Positions 7,793-17,588 are shown, numbered from the stretch's first letter. The stretch: DNA of 64,000 nucleotides from Streptomyces venezuelae (GCF_008642315.1 NZ_CP029192.1:5580001-5644000); one strand, 5' to 3'. Notes: generated by a model from the letters alone, not told the origin. Made by a program: numbers and translations.

Positions 7793-9592
7793 TCACTTCA
7801 TGCGGGTGGCCCACTCCTGGACCTTCTCGATGCGCTGACGCAGCTGCCCCGCCGTGGCCTCCGCGCTCGGCGGCCCGCCACAGGTGCGCCGCAGCTCGGT
7901 GTGGATCACGCCGTGCGGCTTCCCGCTCTGATGGACGTACGCGCCGACCATCGTGTTCAGCTGCTTGCGCAGCCCGAGGAGTTCCTTGTGGGAGACGACG
8001 GGCCGCCGCTCGGCGGGCAGCTCCAGCAGGTCGGCCTCCTCGTCCGGCTTCTTCCTGCTGTGGGCGATCTGCCGGGCCTGCCGCTTCTGGAGCAGCATCT
8101 GCACCTGGTCGGGTTCGAGGAGCCCCGGGATGCCCAGGTAGTCCTGCTCCTCCTCGCTCCCCGGGTGCGCCTGCATGCCGAACTCGGCGCCGTCGAACAG
8201 CACGCGGTCGAAGACGGCCTCGGACTCCAGCGCCTCGAAGGAGAACTGCTCCTGCTCCCCCGTGTCCTCGTCCTCCTGCTTGTTGGCCTCGTCCATCTCG
8301 GCCTCGGACTCGGCGTACGGGTCCTCCTCGCCCTCCTTCTTCGGCTTGTCGAGGGCGTGGTCCCGCTCCACCTCCATCTCGTTGGCGAAGGTGAGCAGGT
8401 CGGGAACGGTCGGCAGGAAGACGGACGCGGTCTCGCCGCGCCGCCTCGACCGTACGAAACGGCCGACGGCCTGCGCGAAGAAGAGTGGCGTCGAGATCGT
8501 CGTCGCGTACACGCCCACCGCGAGGCGCGGCACGTCGACGCCTTCGGACACCATGCGGACCGCGACCATCCACCGGTCCGTACTGGCGCTGAAGTCGTCG
8601 ATGCGCTTGGACGCGCCGGTGTCGTCGGAGAGGACGACGGTGGCCTTGGTCCCGGTGATCTCGCGGATCAGCTTGGCGTACGCACGTGCGGAGTCCTGGT
8701 CGGATGCGATGACGAGGCCGCCCGCGTCGGGGATGGCCTTCCTGACCTCGGTGAGCCGCTTGTCGGCGGCCTTGAGGACGTTCGGCATCCACTCGCCGCG
8801 CGCGTCCAGCGCGGTGCGCCAGGCCTGGCTGACGGCGTCCTTGGTCATCGGCTCGCCGAGCCGCGCGGCGATCTCGTCACCGGCCTTGGTCCGCCAGCGC
8901 ATGTTGCCGGAGTACGAGAGGAAGATGACGGGCCGCACGACGCCGTCGCCGAGCGCGCTGCCGTAGCCGTACGTGTAGTCGGCGGCGGAGCGCCGGATTC
9001 CGTCGTTCCCCTCCGCGTACTGCACGAACGGAATGGGGTTCGTGTCGGACCGGAACGGCGTACCGGTGAGCGCGAGGCGGCGCGTGGCGGGCTCGAACGC
9101 CTCCAGGCACGCCTCGCCCCAGGACTTCGAGTCACCGGCGTGGTGGATCTCGTCGAGGATCACGAGGGTCTTGCGCTGCTCGGAGCGGTTGCGGTGCAGC
9201 ATCGGCCGCACGCCGACGCCCGCGTACGTCACGGCGACGCCGTGGTACTCCTTGCTCAGCGGTCCCGCGCTGTACTCCGGGTCCAGTTTGATGCCTATAC
9301 GGGCGGCCGCCTCGGCCCACTGCTTCTTCAGGTGCTCGGTGGGCGCGACGACGGTGACCTGCTGGACGACGTGGTGGTGCAGCAGCCAGGACGCGAGCGT
9401 GAGCGCGAACGTCGTCTTGCCGGCGCCGGGGGTGGCGACGGCGAGGAAGTCTCGCGGCTGCTCCTGGAGGTACCTGTCCATCGCCCCCTGCTGCCAGGCT
9501 CGCAGCTTGTTGGCGGTACCCCAGGGGGCACGGCCGGGGAAGGCGGGAGAGAGGTGGTGGGAGGCGTTGGCGGCGGCGCTGGTGGTAGTCAC
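7793..9592 (-). CDS. DEAD/DEAH-box superfamily 2 helicase
   Basis: A 599-residue protein with helicase motif I (ATPGAGKTTFAL, about residues 53-64), motif II DEIH (LVILDEIHHAGDSKSWG), motif III-like LTGTPFRSD, and in the second RecA domain VRMVSEGVDVPRLAVGVYAT followed by QAVGRFVRSRRRGE. It resembles the SSL2/XPB-like type III restriction-helicase group. A long acidic linker (around 400-430, rich in E and D) separates the motor from a C-terminal region. It starts at GTG with GGAG just upstream. No nuclease or methylase partner is nearby, so a DNA-repair or housekeeping role is more likely than restriction. Confidence 0.9.
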   Translation of the reverse strand: MTTTSAAANASHHLSPAFPGRAPWGTANKLRAWQQGAMDRYLQEQPRDFLAVATPGAGKTTFALTLASWLLHHHVVQQVTVVAPTEHLKKQWAEAAARIGIKLDPEYSAGPLSKEYHGVAVTYAGVGVRPMLHRNRSEQRKTLVILDEIHHAGDSKSWGEACLEAFEPATRRLALTGTPFRSDTNPIPFVQYAEGNDGIRRSAADYTYGYGSALGDGVVRPVIFLSYSGNMRWRTKAGDEIAARLGEPMTKDAVSQAWRTALDARGEWMPNVLKAADKRLTEVRKAIPDAGGLVIASDQDSARAYAKLIREITGTKATVVLSDDTGASKRIDDFSASTDRWMVAVRMVSEGVDVPRLAVGVYATTISTPLFFAQAVGRFVRSRRRGETASVFLPTVPDLLTFANEMEVERDHALDKPKKEGEEDPYAESEAEMDEANKQEDEDTGEQEQFSFEALESEAVFDRVLFDGAEFGMQAHPGSEEEQDYLGIPGLLEPDQVQMLLQKRQARQIAHSRKKPDEEADLLELPAERRPVVSHKELLGLRKQLNTMVGAYVHQSGKPHGVIHTELRRTCGGPPSAEATAGQLRQRIEKVQEWATRMK

Positions 9593-9729
9593 GGTCTCCG
9601 GGTTCGCGGGTCGGCGGCACGTATGACAACCGGGCCACCTTACCGGTGATGGGTTGACGTTCAGGCGAGGGCGAGGCGGTGGCCGGGGCGGGTGCGACGG
9701 GTCTCACATGGAGGTGTCGGGGCGTATGT

Positions 9730-11274
9730 TCACTCTCGCGTCCGTACGTCCGACGTCACGTCGGGTGTGGTGTCCGACAGGACGTCCATGCGTACGTCCG
9801 TCACGACGTCGGTCACCACGAGCCCCGTCTCGTCCGGCGCCGGGACCGCCGCCTCGTCCGAGTCGCGGGGGCCCTGGAGCCTCGTTCCCACCCACGCGCC
9901 GGCCAGGGCGACCACGGCCATCGGCAGGAAGACGGCGACGAACGCGCCCGGGTGCGATCCGGCGGCCCCCGCGTCCGCCCCGTGGCCCGTCCCCACCGTG
10001 CCGCCGCCGAGCGCCGCGAACGCCGCGCCTCCCGCCGCGAGCAGGATGACGTTCGACAGTCCGTCGGAGATCTGGAGGGCGGCCGAGTTCGACCCGGCGT
10101 CGGCGGGCGGCGAGAGCCGCAGCAGCAGCACGCTCGTCGATGCGATCACCATGCCCATGCCGAAGCACCCGAAGCCCCACGCGACGCCGACGACCCACAC
10201 CGGCACGGCCTCGATGAGGACGGAGGGCGCGGCGAGGATGGACGCCGCGACGAGCACCATCCCCGAGGCGACGAGCCTCGACCGGTACGGCTCCATGCGC
10301 GGCCGCGACTGCACGTAGGACCCGAGCGCCCAGGTCGCCCCGCCCACGGCGAGCGACAGCCCCGCCATGGTGGGGCTCAGCCCTCGCTGCGTGACCAGCA
10401 TCAGCGGTACGAAGGACTCGGCCGTGATGAATGCCCCCGCCGCGACGCCGCGCAGCAGCACGACCGACGGCAGCCCGCGCGCCGCCCGGTACGTCCCCTT
10501 GGGCAGCAGCCCGAGCACGGCCGGCACGAGGACGGCTCCGCCTGCGGCGGCGGGCAGCAGCGACAGCCACCGCAGGTCCTGCCCCGCGTACTGGAGCAGC
10601 CCCGCGCCCAGCGAGATCCCGAGCGCCAGCCGGATGCGGCGCCAGTCGAACGCGGCGACGGGTGTGTCCGGGTCGACCGGTCCGGACGCGGTCCTGCGTA
10701 TCGCGGGCAGCGCGAGCGCGAGCGGCGCGAGGACGAGTACGGGGATGCCGACGAAGACCCAGCGCCAGCCGAGGTGCTCCGTGACCGTCCCGGAGATCAG
10801 CGGTCCCACGACGGACGGCACGACCCAACTCGCCGCGAACGCCGCCATGATCGACGCGCGCAGATGCTCGGGGTAGGCCCGGCTGACGATCACGTACAGC
10901 CCGACGATGACGAGCCCGCCGCCGAGCCCCTGCACGGCCCGCCCGGCGATGAACAGCCACATCGCGCCTGCGGTCCCGCTCAGCAGCAGCCCCGCGGCGA
11001 AGAGGGCGATCCCGGTCGCGAGCGGGCCCAATGGCCCTCGCCGGTCCGCCCACTGGCCGCTCAGCACCATGCCGAAGAGGCTCGTGGTGAAGTACCCGGA
11101 GAAGGCGAAGGCGTACAGGGACACGCCGTCGAGCTCCCGGGCGGCCACGGGCATCGCCGTCCCGACGGCCGTCGCCTCGAAGGCGATGAGCAGCACGACG
11201 GAGACGATGCCGATGCTCAGGGCTCGGTAGGGCTTGCTCAGTACGCCGCCGGTGTCGTCCGTGTCGTCAGTCAT
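9730..11274 (-). CDS. MFS transporter, multidrug-efflux type
   Basis: A 514-residue polytopic membrane protein. Seen are the N-terminal helix with EATAVGTAMPVAAREL (proton/drug antiporter-like motif C region), the loop signature GQWADRRGPLGPLATG, and GRAVQGLGGGLVIVGLY. Length and motifs fit the EmrB/QacA-like DHA2 exporters. The C-terminal cytoplasmic tail is a low-complexity run of TDV/SDV repeats encoded by many ACGTC words. Substrate unknown. It is transcribed alone. Confidence 0.88.
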   Translation of the reverse strand: MTDDTDDTGGVLSKPYRALSIGIVSVVLLIAFEATAVGTAMPVAARELDGVSLYAFAFSGYFTTSLFGMVLSGQWADRRGPLGPLATGIALFAAGLLLSGTAGAMWLFIAGRAVQGLGGGLVIVGLYVIVSRAYPEHLRASIMAAFAASWVVPSVVGPLISGTVTEHLGWRWVFVGIPVLVLAPLALALPAIRRTASGPVDPDTPVAAFDWRRIRLALGISLGAGLLQYAGQDLRWLSLLPAAAGGAVLVPAVLGLLPKGTYRAARGLPSVVLLRGVAAGAFITAESFVPLMLVTQRGLSPTMAGLSLAVGGATWALGSYVQSRPRMEPYRSRLVASGMVLVAASILAAPSVLIEAVPVWVVGVAWGFGCFGMGMVIASTSVLLLRLSPPADAGSNSAALQISDGLSNVILLAAGGAAFAALGGGTVGTGHGADAGAAGSHPGAFVAVFLPMAVVALAGAWVGTRLQGPRDSDEAAVPAPDETGLVVTDVVTDVRMDVLSDTTPDVTSDVRTRE

Positions 11275-11345
11275 GCACGCCAGAGTAAGAGGCGTGGACC
11301 GCGTTTACCCCTGTCCGGGGGTGGGGGCTTCCTGGTCCCTTGGAC

Positions 11346-11627
11346 TTACGCCTCTGAGTCCTGTGAGGCGTACGTGATGAAGGCGGACCAGGTGGAGGCG
11401 GTGAGGGTGAGGTGGGGGGAGCGGGGGGTCTTTGAGTCGCGGATGTGGATGTGGGCGGGGGTGGTGGCTATCTCGACGCAGTCCTCCCCGTTACTGCTGC
11501 TGCTGTAGCTGCTCTTGAACCACTCCAGGGCGACCTCCACGCACGAGTCCCCTTCGTTGCCACTGCTGTAGCTGCTCTTGAACCACTCCAGTCCGGTGGC
11601 GTCCCGGGCAGAGGTATTGCCGATCAT
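11346..11627 (-). CDS. DUF397 protein with internally duplicated motif
   Basis: A 93-residue protein whose N-terminal half contains the DUF397 core twice in tandem: LEWFKSSYSSGNEGDSCVEV at about residues 13-32 and a near copy (LEWFKSSYSS, then GEDCVEIA) from about 34. The rest (RDSKTPRSPHLTLTASTWSAF) matches the second half of a normal single DUF397 domain. Its ATG overlaps the stop of the upstream XRE gene by 4 bases, so they are translationally coupled. In Streptomyces such proteins pair with the XRE/DUF5753 regulator (WhiJ/AbaA-type systems). Confidence 0.9.
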   Translation of the reverse strand: MIGNTSARDATGLEWFKSSYSSGNEGDSCVEVALEWFKSSYSSSSNGEDCVEIATTPAHIHIRDSKTPRSPHLTLTASTWSAFITYASQDSEA

Positions 11628-12478
11628 GTTTCTCCCAGCACTCGCTCAACGAAGGTCCGAGTCTCCCGTGGCGTGAGAGCTTGGGCCCGGATGATGCCAT
11701 ACCGCAGTTCGAGGATGCGGAGCTGCTTGGGTTCCGTGACCGGGCGGCCATTGAACGCTCCGTCGGACCGTCCGACCGCTGTCCCGTCCCCGAACTTCAA
11801 CACCTCGATGTCACCGTCGAGGCCAGGGTGGGCCTCGCAGTCGATGGGCATCACCTGCAGCGTCACGTGCGGCAATTCCCCGACCTCCAATAGGCGTTCG
11901 AGCTGTTGGCGCCAGACCATTGTGCCTCCGATAGGCCGCCTCAGCGCAGCCTCTTCCTGCACGAAGCTGAGGCTGGGAGCGGGCTCCCGGCCAAAGATGG
12001 ACTGCCGGGCCATCCGTGCGGTCACGAACCGCTCGACCTCTTCCTGCGAGTACGCAGGCTGCCGAGCCCGGAACACGACCCGCGAGTGCTCCTCCGTTTG
12101 CAAGAGCCCGTGCACACCGTGGCTCGCGTACACCGCGACCTCGGCCGCCCGCTCCTCCAACTTGGCCAACTCCCGCACCCGCTTCGGATACCGGGCCTCC
12201 CGCATCTCCTTCTTCATCGCGGAGACGAAGCCACCCGCCCCCACCACCTCATCCACCTTGTCCAGGTACTCCGGGCGGGGGATGCGCGCCCCGCGCTCGA
12301 CTTTCCGGACCAAGTCCTCCCCGTACCCGATCGCCACCGCGAACTGGGCGACCGACATCCCCGCCACCTCCCTCCGCAGCTTCAGCTGATTGCCGACCAT
12401 CTCGACCACGGAGCTGATCTCGTCCTCCGGGTCGACGTCCCAACCCGGCTCGTCCACACCGTCGTTACGTTCTTCCAC
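11624..12478 (-). CDS. XRE-family regulator with DUF5753 domain
   Basis: A 284-residue protein: helix-turn-helix at about residues 25-80 (GNQLKLRREVAGMSVAQFAV, AIGYGEDLVRKVERG) and a C-terminal DUF5753 domain (YASHGVHGLLQTEEHSRVVF; VTLQVMPIDCEAHPGLDGD). I chose the GTG at 12478 because GGAGG lies 8 bases upstream; another GTG three codons earlier overlaps that site. It forms the Streptomyces developmental triad with the overlapping DUF397 gene and the divergent ATPase gene. The three are known in general to control development or antibiotic timing; the target here is unknown. Confidence 0.92.
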   Translation of the reverse strand: MEERNDGVDEPGWDVDPEDEISSVVEMVGNQLKLRREVAGMSVAQFAVAIGYGEDLVRKVERGARIPRPEYLDKVDEVVGAGGFVSAMKKEMREARYPKRVRELAKLEERAAEVAVYASHGVHGLLQTEEHSRVVFRARQPAYSQEEVERFVTARMARQSIFGREPAPSLSFVQEEAALRRPIGGTMVWRQQLERLLEVGELPHVTLQVMPIDCEAHPGLDGDIEVLKFGDGTAVGRSDGAFNGRPVTEPKQLRILELRYGIIRAQALTPRETRTFVERVLGET

Positions 12479-12635
12479 CGCGCCCACCTCCGACGTACCG
12501 CCCGAACCCAACGCGCACACGTACCCGGCCGCCGACCCGGACAGCCGGGACAAGCCGGGACAACGTCCGGACAGACCCCGCACGCACAGCGCGCCGCCCT
12601 GGCCACGCTACGCACACGCCACCACGCTGAGTGAC

Positions 12636-13085
12636 GTGAACCAAGAAATCTCCACCCGGGCCCAAGCCCCCACACCCACACACCAGTTCACGATCCTGCT
12701 CTCGGCGACGAGAAGAGGCGCGCGGCTGGCCCGGCTCCTGACGAGGGAGCAACTTCGCTGCTGGCGGCGGCCGTCCGAGGAGGCGGAGCAGATCGTCGCC
12801 GAGCTGGCGAACAACGCCGTGCTGCACGGGCACGTGCCGGGCCGGAGCTTCCGGCTGGGGCTACTGCTCAGCGCGGCGAACACGCTGCGTATCGAGGTGA
12901 CGGACGCGCGGGCGGACCGCAGCCCGCCCCTGCACCCCCGCAGGCCCTCGCCGAAGGAGGAGTCCGGGCGGGGCCTGCTACTGGTCGAAGCCCTTGCGGA
13001 CCGCTGGGGCACGGACCTGGGTACGTTGCCGCCGAGCCCCTGCAAAACGATCTGGGCGGAGATCGACGTACCGCAGTCGACGTAG
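12636..13085 (+). CDS. RsbW-like ATP-binding protein (anti-sigma-factor kinase type)
   Basis: A 149-residue HATPase_c protein with the N-box EEAEQIVAELANNAVLHG and the glycine-rich G-box GRGLLLVEALADRWG, the Bergerat fold of RsbW/SpoIIAB-like kinases. I chose the GTG at 12636 because the homologous domain starts shortly after; the open frame upstream is Pro/Thr-rich and lacks domain similarity. It is divergent from the XRE regulator (157-base shared promoter region). Its stop lies one base before the stop of the convergent DinB gene, so there is no room for a separate terminator. Confidence 0.87.
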   Translation: MNQEISTRAQAPTPTHQFTILLSATRRGARLARLLTREQLRCWRRPSEEAEQIVAELANNAVLHGHVPGRSFRLGLLLSAANTLRIEVTDARADRSPPLHPRRPSPKEESGRGLLLVEALADRWGTDLGTLPPSPCKTIWAEIDVPQST

Positions 13086-13086
13086 C

Positions 13087-13617
13087 TCAGGCCATGGTGA
13101 GGGCGCCGTCGAGGGACTCGCGGATGATGTCGGCGTGCCCCGAGTGCTGCGCGGTCTCACTGATGACGTGCAGCAGGACGCGGCGGGCCGTCCACGAACC
13201 GCCGGGCTCCCACCAGGGGGCCTCGGGCAGGAGGTGCGAGACGTCGAGGTCGGGGAGTGAGCGCACCAACTCGTCGGTACGCGAGGCCACCTTCTCGTAC
13301 GCGGCGAGGACGCCCGCCAGTGTCTCGCCCGGCAGCATGCGGAACTCGTCCGCGCGCTGCGCCACGTCCTCGTCGGTCATGGCGGTGAAGTCACCGAAGG
13401 CGGCCCGGCCGTCCTGGATGAACGCGGCCCACACCCGCTCCACCGAGGTGACGTGCTTGATGATGCCGCCGATGCACAGCTCGCTGGCGGTGGTGCGCAG
13501 GCCGGCCTGCTCGTCGGTGAGGTCGCGGGCGGTGCGGCGGAGCATCGTCCGGTGGTGGTCCAACGCCTCCAGCAGGTCGGCGCGCTCGTCGGGGCTCTTG
13601 GTGTCGGTTCCGGGCAT
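13087..13617 (-). CDS. DinB-superfamily protein (DUF664-like)
   Basis: A 176-residue four-helix DinB-type protein. The likely metal-binding histidines are in CIGGIIKHVTSVERVW and ISETAQHSGHADIIRES, the typical layout of mycothiol-dependent/DUF664 enzymes. I chose the ATG at 13617, with GGAAGG upstream; a TTG at 13656 would add 13 residues. In actinomycetes relatives are thought to be thiol transferases or of unknown function. It is monocistronic. Confidence 0.85.
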   Translation of the reverse strand: MPGTDTKSPDERADLLEALDHHRTMLRRTARDLTDEQAGLRTTASELCIGGIIKHVTSVERVWAAFIQDGRAAFGDFTAMTDEDVAQRADEFRMLPGETLAGVLAAYEKVASRTDELVRSLPDLDVSHLLPEAPWWEPGGSWTARRVLLHVISETAQHSGHADIIRESLDGALTMA

Positions 13618-13758
13618 GGTGGTGGCCGCCTTCCGTGGATGCGTTCCGTCGGACAAGAGCGACGTTAGAAGGCAACTAGGCCAGCCTTTGACCTATTACC
13701 CCTGTCCTTCTTCGGTGGGCCGGTGACCTTCAATGCCGCCGGCTCACCGAAGCAAGGC

Positions 13759-14736
13759 CTACTCCTTGACGAACCCTTCCTCGATCAACCAGTCCTTCGC
13801 CACCTCGTGCGGGTCCTGCCCCTCCACGTCCACCTTGGAGTTCAGGTCCCGCGCCACCTTGTTGTTCAGCTTCTTCGTGATGGGGGCCAGCACCTCCGCC
13901 ATCTCCGGATGCTCCTTCAGCGACTTGCTGTTGATCTCAGGAGCCGCGTTGTAGTTGGGGAAGAAGTGCTTGTCGTCCTCCATCGTCGTCAGGTCCATCG
14001 CCTTGATGCGGCCGTCCGTCGTGAAGACCTCCCCGTACACGCAGGACCCCTTCGACGCCTGCGTGTAGATGATCCCGGTGTCCATCTTGGTGATGTTGGA
14101 GGAGGGGACCTTCATCCCGTACGCCTTCTGCATGCCGGGCAGCCCGTCCTCCCGCGACGCGAACTCGCTCTCCACGCACAGCGTCACGGCCTTCGAGTCC
14201 GACTTCGACAGCGCCGCCACGTCCGAGAGCGTCTTGGTCTTGTACGTGGCCGCGTTGCTCTCATTCATCGCCAGGGCGTACGTATTGTTGAGCGTGGCCG
14301 GCTCCAGCCACGTCACGCCGTTCTTCAGGTCCGCGTCCCGCACGGCCTGCCACTGCTTTTGCGGGTCCGTGATCGGCTTGGTATTGCCCTGGTAGGTGAT
14401 CCACGCCGTGCCCGTGTACTCGTACATCGCGTCGGCGTCGCCGCCCTTCACGGCCTCGCGCGCGCCGATCGAGCCCTGGATGCCCGTGCGGTCGAGCACG
14501 TCCGCGCCCGCCGCCTCGAACGCGATGCCCATGATCGCGCCCAGGATGAGCTGCTCGGTGAACTCCTTGGAGGTGACGGTCAGATCGACGCCCTTCAAGG
14601 GGAGGCCCTTGCCGATGGAGCCGGGTTTCACGTCGTCCACCATCGGGCTGCCGCTGGTGAGACCGCAGGCGGCGAGCAGCGCTCCGCCCACGGCGGCGAC
14701 CACGGTCGTGCGCGCGGTGATCCTGAGGTTCCTCAT
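13759..14736 (-). CDS. Glycine betaine/choline/osmoprotectant ABC transporter substrate-binding lipoprotein
   Basis: A 325-residue protein with a lipoprotein signal (ALLAACGLTSG; the lipobox Cys is near residue 24) and an OsmF/OpuC-type binding fold: VTSKEFTEQLILGAIMGIAF, YEYTGTAWITYQG, YTQASKGSCVYGEVFTTDGR. It captures quaternary ammonium solutes outside the membrane and delivers them to the permeases. Its ATG overlaps the stop of the upstream permease (ATGA). It is the last gene of the four-gene operon. Confidence 0.9.
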   Translation of the reverse strand: MRNLRITARTTVVAAVGGALLAACGLTSGSPMVDDVKPGSIGKGLPLKGVDLTVTSKEFTEQLILGAIMGIAFEAAGADVLDRTGIQGSIGAREAVKGGDADAMYEYTGTAWITYQGNTKPITDPQKQWQAVRDADLKNGVTWLEPATLNNTYALAMNESNAATYKTKTLSDVAALSKSDSKAVTLCVESEFASREDGLPGMQKAYGMKVPSSNITKMDTGIIYTQASKGSCVYGEVFTTDGRIKAMDLTTMEDDKHFFPNYNAAPEINSKSLKEHPEMAEVLAPITKKLNNKVARDLNSKVDVEGQDPHEVAKDWLIEEGFVKE

Positions 14737-15635
14737 GCGTCCACCTCCAGGCCCCTCGGGCGCAGGACCAGTTCGGCCAGGGATGCCAGCCAGTCCACCA
14801 GGAGCGCCAGCGCGATCGTCAGGATCGAACCGAGCATGAGGACCGGCATGCGCTGGTTGGTCATGCCCGTCGTGATCAGGTCGCCCAGGCCGCCGCCCCC
14901 GCCGAACGTGGCGAGCGTCGCCGTGCCCACGTTGAGGACGAGAGCCGTGCGCACACCCGCCAGGATCAGCGGTACGGCCAGGGGGAGTTCGACCTTCGAC
15001 AGGACGCCGAGCGGCGACATGCCGATGCCGCGGGCCGCCTCGATCAGGGTCGGGTCGTTCGCCTTCAGGCCCGCGATCGTGTTGGAGAGGACCGGCAGGA
15101 CGGCGTAGATGATGATGCCGATCAGCGCCGCCTTCTCGCCGATGCCCAGCCAGATGACCAGGAGCGCGAGCAGGCCGATCGCCGGGGTCGCCTGGCCGAT
15201 GTTGGCCACCGCCATCGCGACCGGCGCGCCTTTCCGCAGCCTCCTGCGGGTCAGCAGGATGCCGAGGGGGATGGCGATGATCAGGACGAAGAAGGTCGAG
15301 ATGGCGGTCAGCTGGATGTGCTGGCGCAGCCTCAGCCACACGTTGCCGTTCGCCAGCGCGTTCTTGGAGATCGAGTCGAGGTCGGCCTGCTGGAACCACC
15401 ACCACGTCGCCAGCAGGACGATCGCGAGCACGGCCGGCAGGAACGTCAGCTTCTGCCAGGTGACCCGGCGCGGCTGCTTCGCGCCGAGCACCGCGGGCGG
15501 CGCCTCGAGTTCGGCCTCGCCCTCGTCGCGGAAGGCGAGCCCCTTGACGTCGTGCTCGCCCTGGGGCCGGGTCGCCTCCCGCGGCTTCGGCTTGGGTTCC
15601 GGGATCCGGGGCGTTCCCCCGGAGGTGCCGCTCAC
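14733..15635 (-). CDS. Glycine betaine/choline-type ABC transporter permease
   Basis: A 300-residue permease with a hydrophilic N-terminal extension of about 50 residues, a first membrane helix (LTFLPAVLAIVLLATWWWF), and the inner-membrane ABC permease EAA-like loop around EAARGIGMSPLGVLSKVELP. The start is the GTG at 15635, overlapping the ATPase stop (GTGA). A second permease in the same operon suggests a heterodimeric channel. Confidence 0.9.
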   Translation of the reverse strand: MSGTSGGTPRIPEPKPKPREATRPQGEHDVKGLAFRDEGEAELEAPPAVLGAKQPRRVTWQKLTFLPAVLAIVLLATWWWFQQADLDSISKNALANGNVWLRLRQHIQLTAISTFFVLIIAIPLGILLTRRRLRKGAPVAMAVANIGQATPAIGLLALLVIWLGIGEKAALIGIIIYAVLPVLSNTIAGLKANDPTLIEAARGIGMSPLGVLSKVELPLAVPLILAGVRTALVLNVGTATLATFGGGGGLGDLITTGMTNQRMPVLMLGSILTIALALLVDWLASLAELVLRPRGLEVDA

Positions 15636-16936
15636 GCCTTCGCCTCCCCGCCGTAACCCTCCTGCTCGTGCTGGGTCAACCGGGCCCGCTGCTCCTCCAG
15701 TTCGTGCTGGTGCTCCACGGCTTCGAGGCGGTCGGCCTCCAGCATCTCGTGGACGGAGTTCATCAGCGTCTCCATGTCGACGACGCCCGTGTACTCGCCG
15801 CGCCGCCCGGTCACCGCGACCCGGCCCGCGTTGTCCGTGAGGACGGCCTCCAGCGCGTCGCGCAGGGTGGCGTCGCGGGTCACCGTGTCGTGGACGAGGG
15901 TGCCCGCGCGGGCCAGGGAGCCCTTGGCGCGCATCAGGTCGCCGCGGCGCAGCCACTTGTAGGGGCGGCCGCGCTTGTCGAGCAGGAGGAGTTCGTTGGT
16001 GGTGCCGCCGCGCAGCTTGTCGAAGATGTCCTGGAGCGGGTCGTCGACGGTCACCGTCGGGATGTCGGCGATCTCCACGTCCCGTACGCGGGTGAGGTTG
16101 AGGCGCTTCAGCGCCGCGCCCGCGCCCACGAAGCCCGACACGAAGTCGTCGGCCGGGTTGGTGAGGATGGCTTCCGGGGTGTCGAACTGCGCGATGTGCG
16201 AGCGTTCGCGCAGGACCGCGATGCGGTCGCCGAGCTTGATGGCCTCGTCGAAGTCGTGCGTGACGAAGACGATCGTCTTGTGCAGCTCGTGCTGGAGCCG
16301 GATCAGCTCGTCCTGGAGGTGGTCACGGGTGATCGGGTCGACCGCGCCGAACGGCTCGTCCATGAGGAGGACGGGCGGGTCGGCGGCCAGCGCGCGTGCC
16401 ACGCCCACGCGTTGCTGCTGGCCGCCGGAGAGCTGGCGCGGGTAGCGGTCGTGGAACTCGGCCGGGTCGAGCCCGACAAGGTCCAGCATCTCCTCCACCC
16501 GCGACTTGATCTTCGACTTGCCCCAGCCGACCATCTTCGGCACGAGCGCGATGTTCTGCGCGACGGTCATGTGCGGGAAGAGCCCGGAGGACTGGATCGC
16601 GTACCCGACCTTGCGGCGCAGCTTCACCGGGTCGATGTCGGTGACGTCCTCGCCGTTGATGCGGATGCGGCCGCCCGTCGGCTCGATGAGGCGGTTGATC
16701 ATCTTCAGGGTCGTCGACTTCCCGCAGCCGGACGGGCCCACGAAGATGACGATCTCGCCCGCCTTGATCTCCATGTTCACGCTGTCCACGGCGGGCTCGC
16801 TGCTGCCCGGGTAGCGCTTGGTGAGGTTCTCCAGCTCGATCGTCGCTCCGGAGGTGGTGGTGGCGGTGGTCCGCCCCGCGCCCTCGGCGGTCGCGCCCCC
16901 GTTCGGCACGCTCTCGCTGGCGGTGGTCTCAGACAC
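15632..16936 (-). CDS. Betaine/proline-type ABC transporter ATPase with CBS domains
   Basis: A 434-residue protein: Walker [10 protein letters not shown], signature [15 protein letters not shown], Walker [13 protein letters not shown], and then a pair of CBS domains in the C-terminal third ([38 protein letters not shown]). This is the OpuCA/ProV arrangement, in which CBS domains sense ionic strength or c-di-AMP. A Glu/Gln-rich tail ([18 protein letters not shown]) follows. The GTG start overlaps the upstream permease stop by 8 bases. Confidence 0.93.
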   Translation of the reverse strand: MSETTASESVPNGGATAEGAGRTTATTTSGATIELENLTKRYPGSSEPAVDSVNMEIKAGEIVIFVGPSGCGKSTTLKMINRLIEPTGGRIRINGEDVTDIDPVKLRRKVGYAIQSSGLFPHMTVAQNIALVPKMVGWGKSKIKSRVEEMLDLVGLDPAEFHDRYPRQLSGGQQQRVGVARALAADPPVLLMDEPFGAVDPITRDHLQDELIRLQHELHKTIVFVTHDFDEAIKLGDRIAVLRERSHIAQFDTPEAILTNPADDFVSGFVGAGAALKRLNLTRVRDVEIADIPTVTVDDPLQDIFDKLRGGTTNELLLLDKRGRPYKWLRRGDLMRAKGSLARAGTLVHDTVTRDATLRDALEAVLTDNAGRVAVTGRRGEYTGVVDMETLMNSVHEMLEADRLEAVEHQHELEEQRARLTQHEQEGYGGEAKA

Positions 16937-17588
16937 GGATCCCCCTCGGGATGGTCAGCCTGCCGATCAGGACGTACGCGGCGTCGAAGAGCAGCGCGAG
17001 GACGATGATCCCGAGCGTGCCCGCGAGCACCTGGTTGAGCGCGTTCTTGCTGCCGAGCGAGCCGATGCCGCGGAAGATCTCGTTGCCGAGCCCCGGTCCC
17101 GACGCGTACGCGGCGATGGCCGCGATGCCCATCAGCATCTGCGTGGAGACGCGGATGCCGGTGAGGATCGGCGGCCAGGCGATCGGCAGCTCCACCCGGA
17201 ACAGCCGGGCGACGCGCGACATGCCGATGCCCTTGGCGGCGTCGATCAGCGACGGGTCGACGCCGCGCAGACCGACGATGGCGTTGCGCACGATCGGGAG
17301 CAGCCCGTACAGGGTCAGCGCGATGACGGTCGGCGCGACACCGAGCCCGACGATCGGGATCAGCAGACCGATCATGGCGAGCGACGGCACGGTGAGGATG
17401 GTGGACGTGGTGGTCGTGGCGAGGTTCCCCGCCCATTCGCTGCGGTACGTGAGGACGCCGATCAGTACGCCCATGAGGGTGGCGACGACCATGCACTGGA
17501 AGACGGCGCTCGCGTGCTGAAACGCGTCCGTCAGCAGTTGCTGGTGGCGGTTGCCGAGGTAGTCCCAGAAATTCACTGAAGTGCTCAC
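16929..17588 (-). CDS. Glycine betaine/choline-type ABC transporter permease
   Basis: A 219-residue permease with the short OpuCB-like layout. Membrane helices begin at about residue 28; the ABC loop is IDAAKGIGMSRVARLFRVEL, and TVPSLAMIGLLIPIVGLGVA is a characteristic helix. It starts at a GTG preceded by AAGGCGAGG. It is the first transporter gene after the AsnC regulator (48-base gap), so it probably heads the operon permease - ATPase - permease - binding protein. Confidence 0.9.
   Translation of the reverse strand: MSTSVNFWDYLGNRHQQLLTDAFQHASAVFQCMVVATLMGVLIGVLTYRSEWAGNLATTTTSTILTVPSLAMIGLLIPIVGLGVAPTVIALTLYGLLPIVRNAIVGLRGVDPSLIDAAKGIGMSRVARLFRVELPIAWPPILTGIRVSTQMLMGIAAIAAYASGPGLGNEIFRGIGSLGSKNALNQVLAGTLGIIVLALLFDAAYVLIGRLTIPRGIRV

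Noticed and set aside
13759..15405. Longer version of the binding-protein gene starting inside the permease
   Set aside because: The lipoprotein signal at 14736 marks the true start; the extra part is an out-of-frame reading of the permease.
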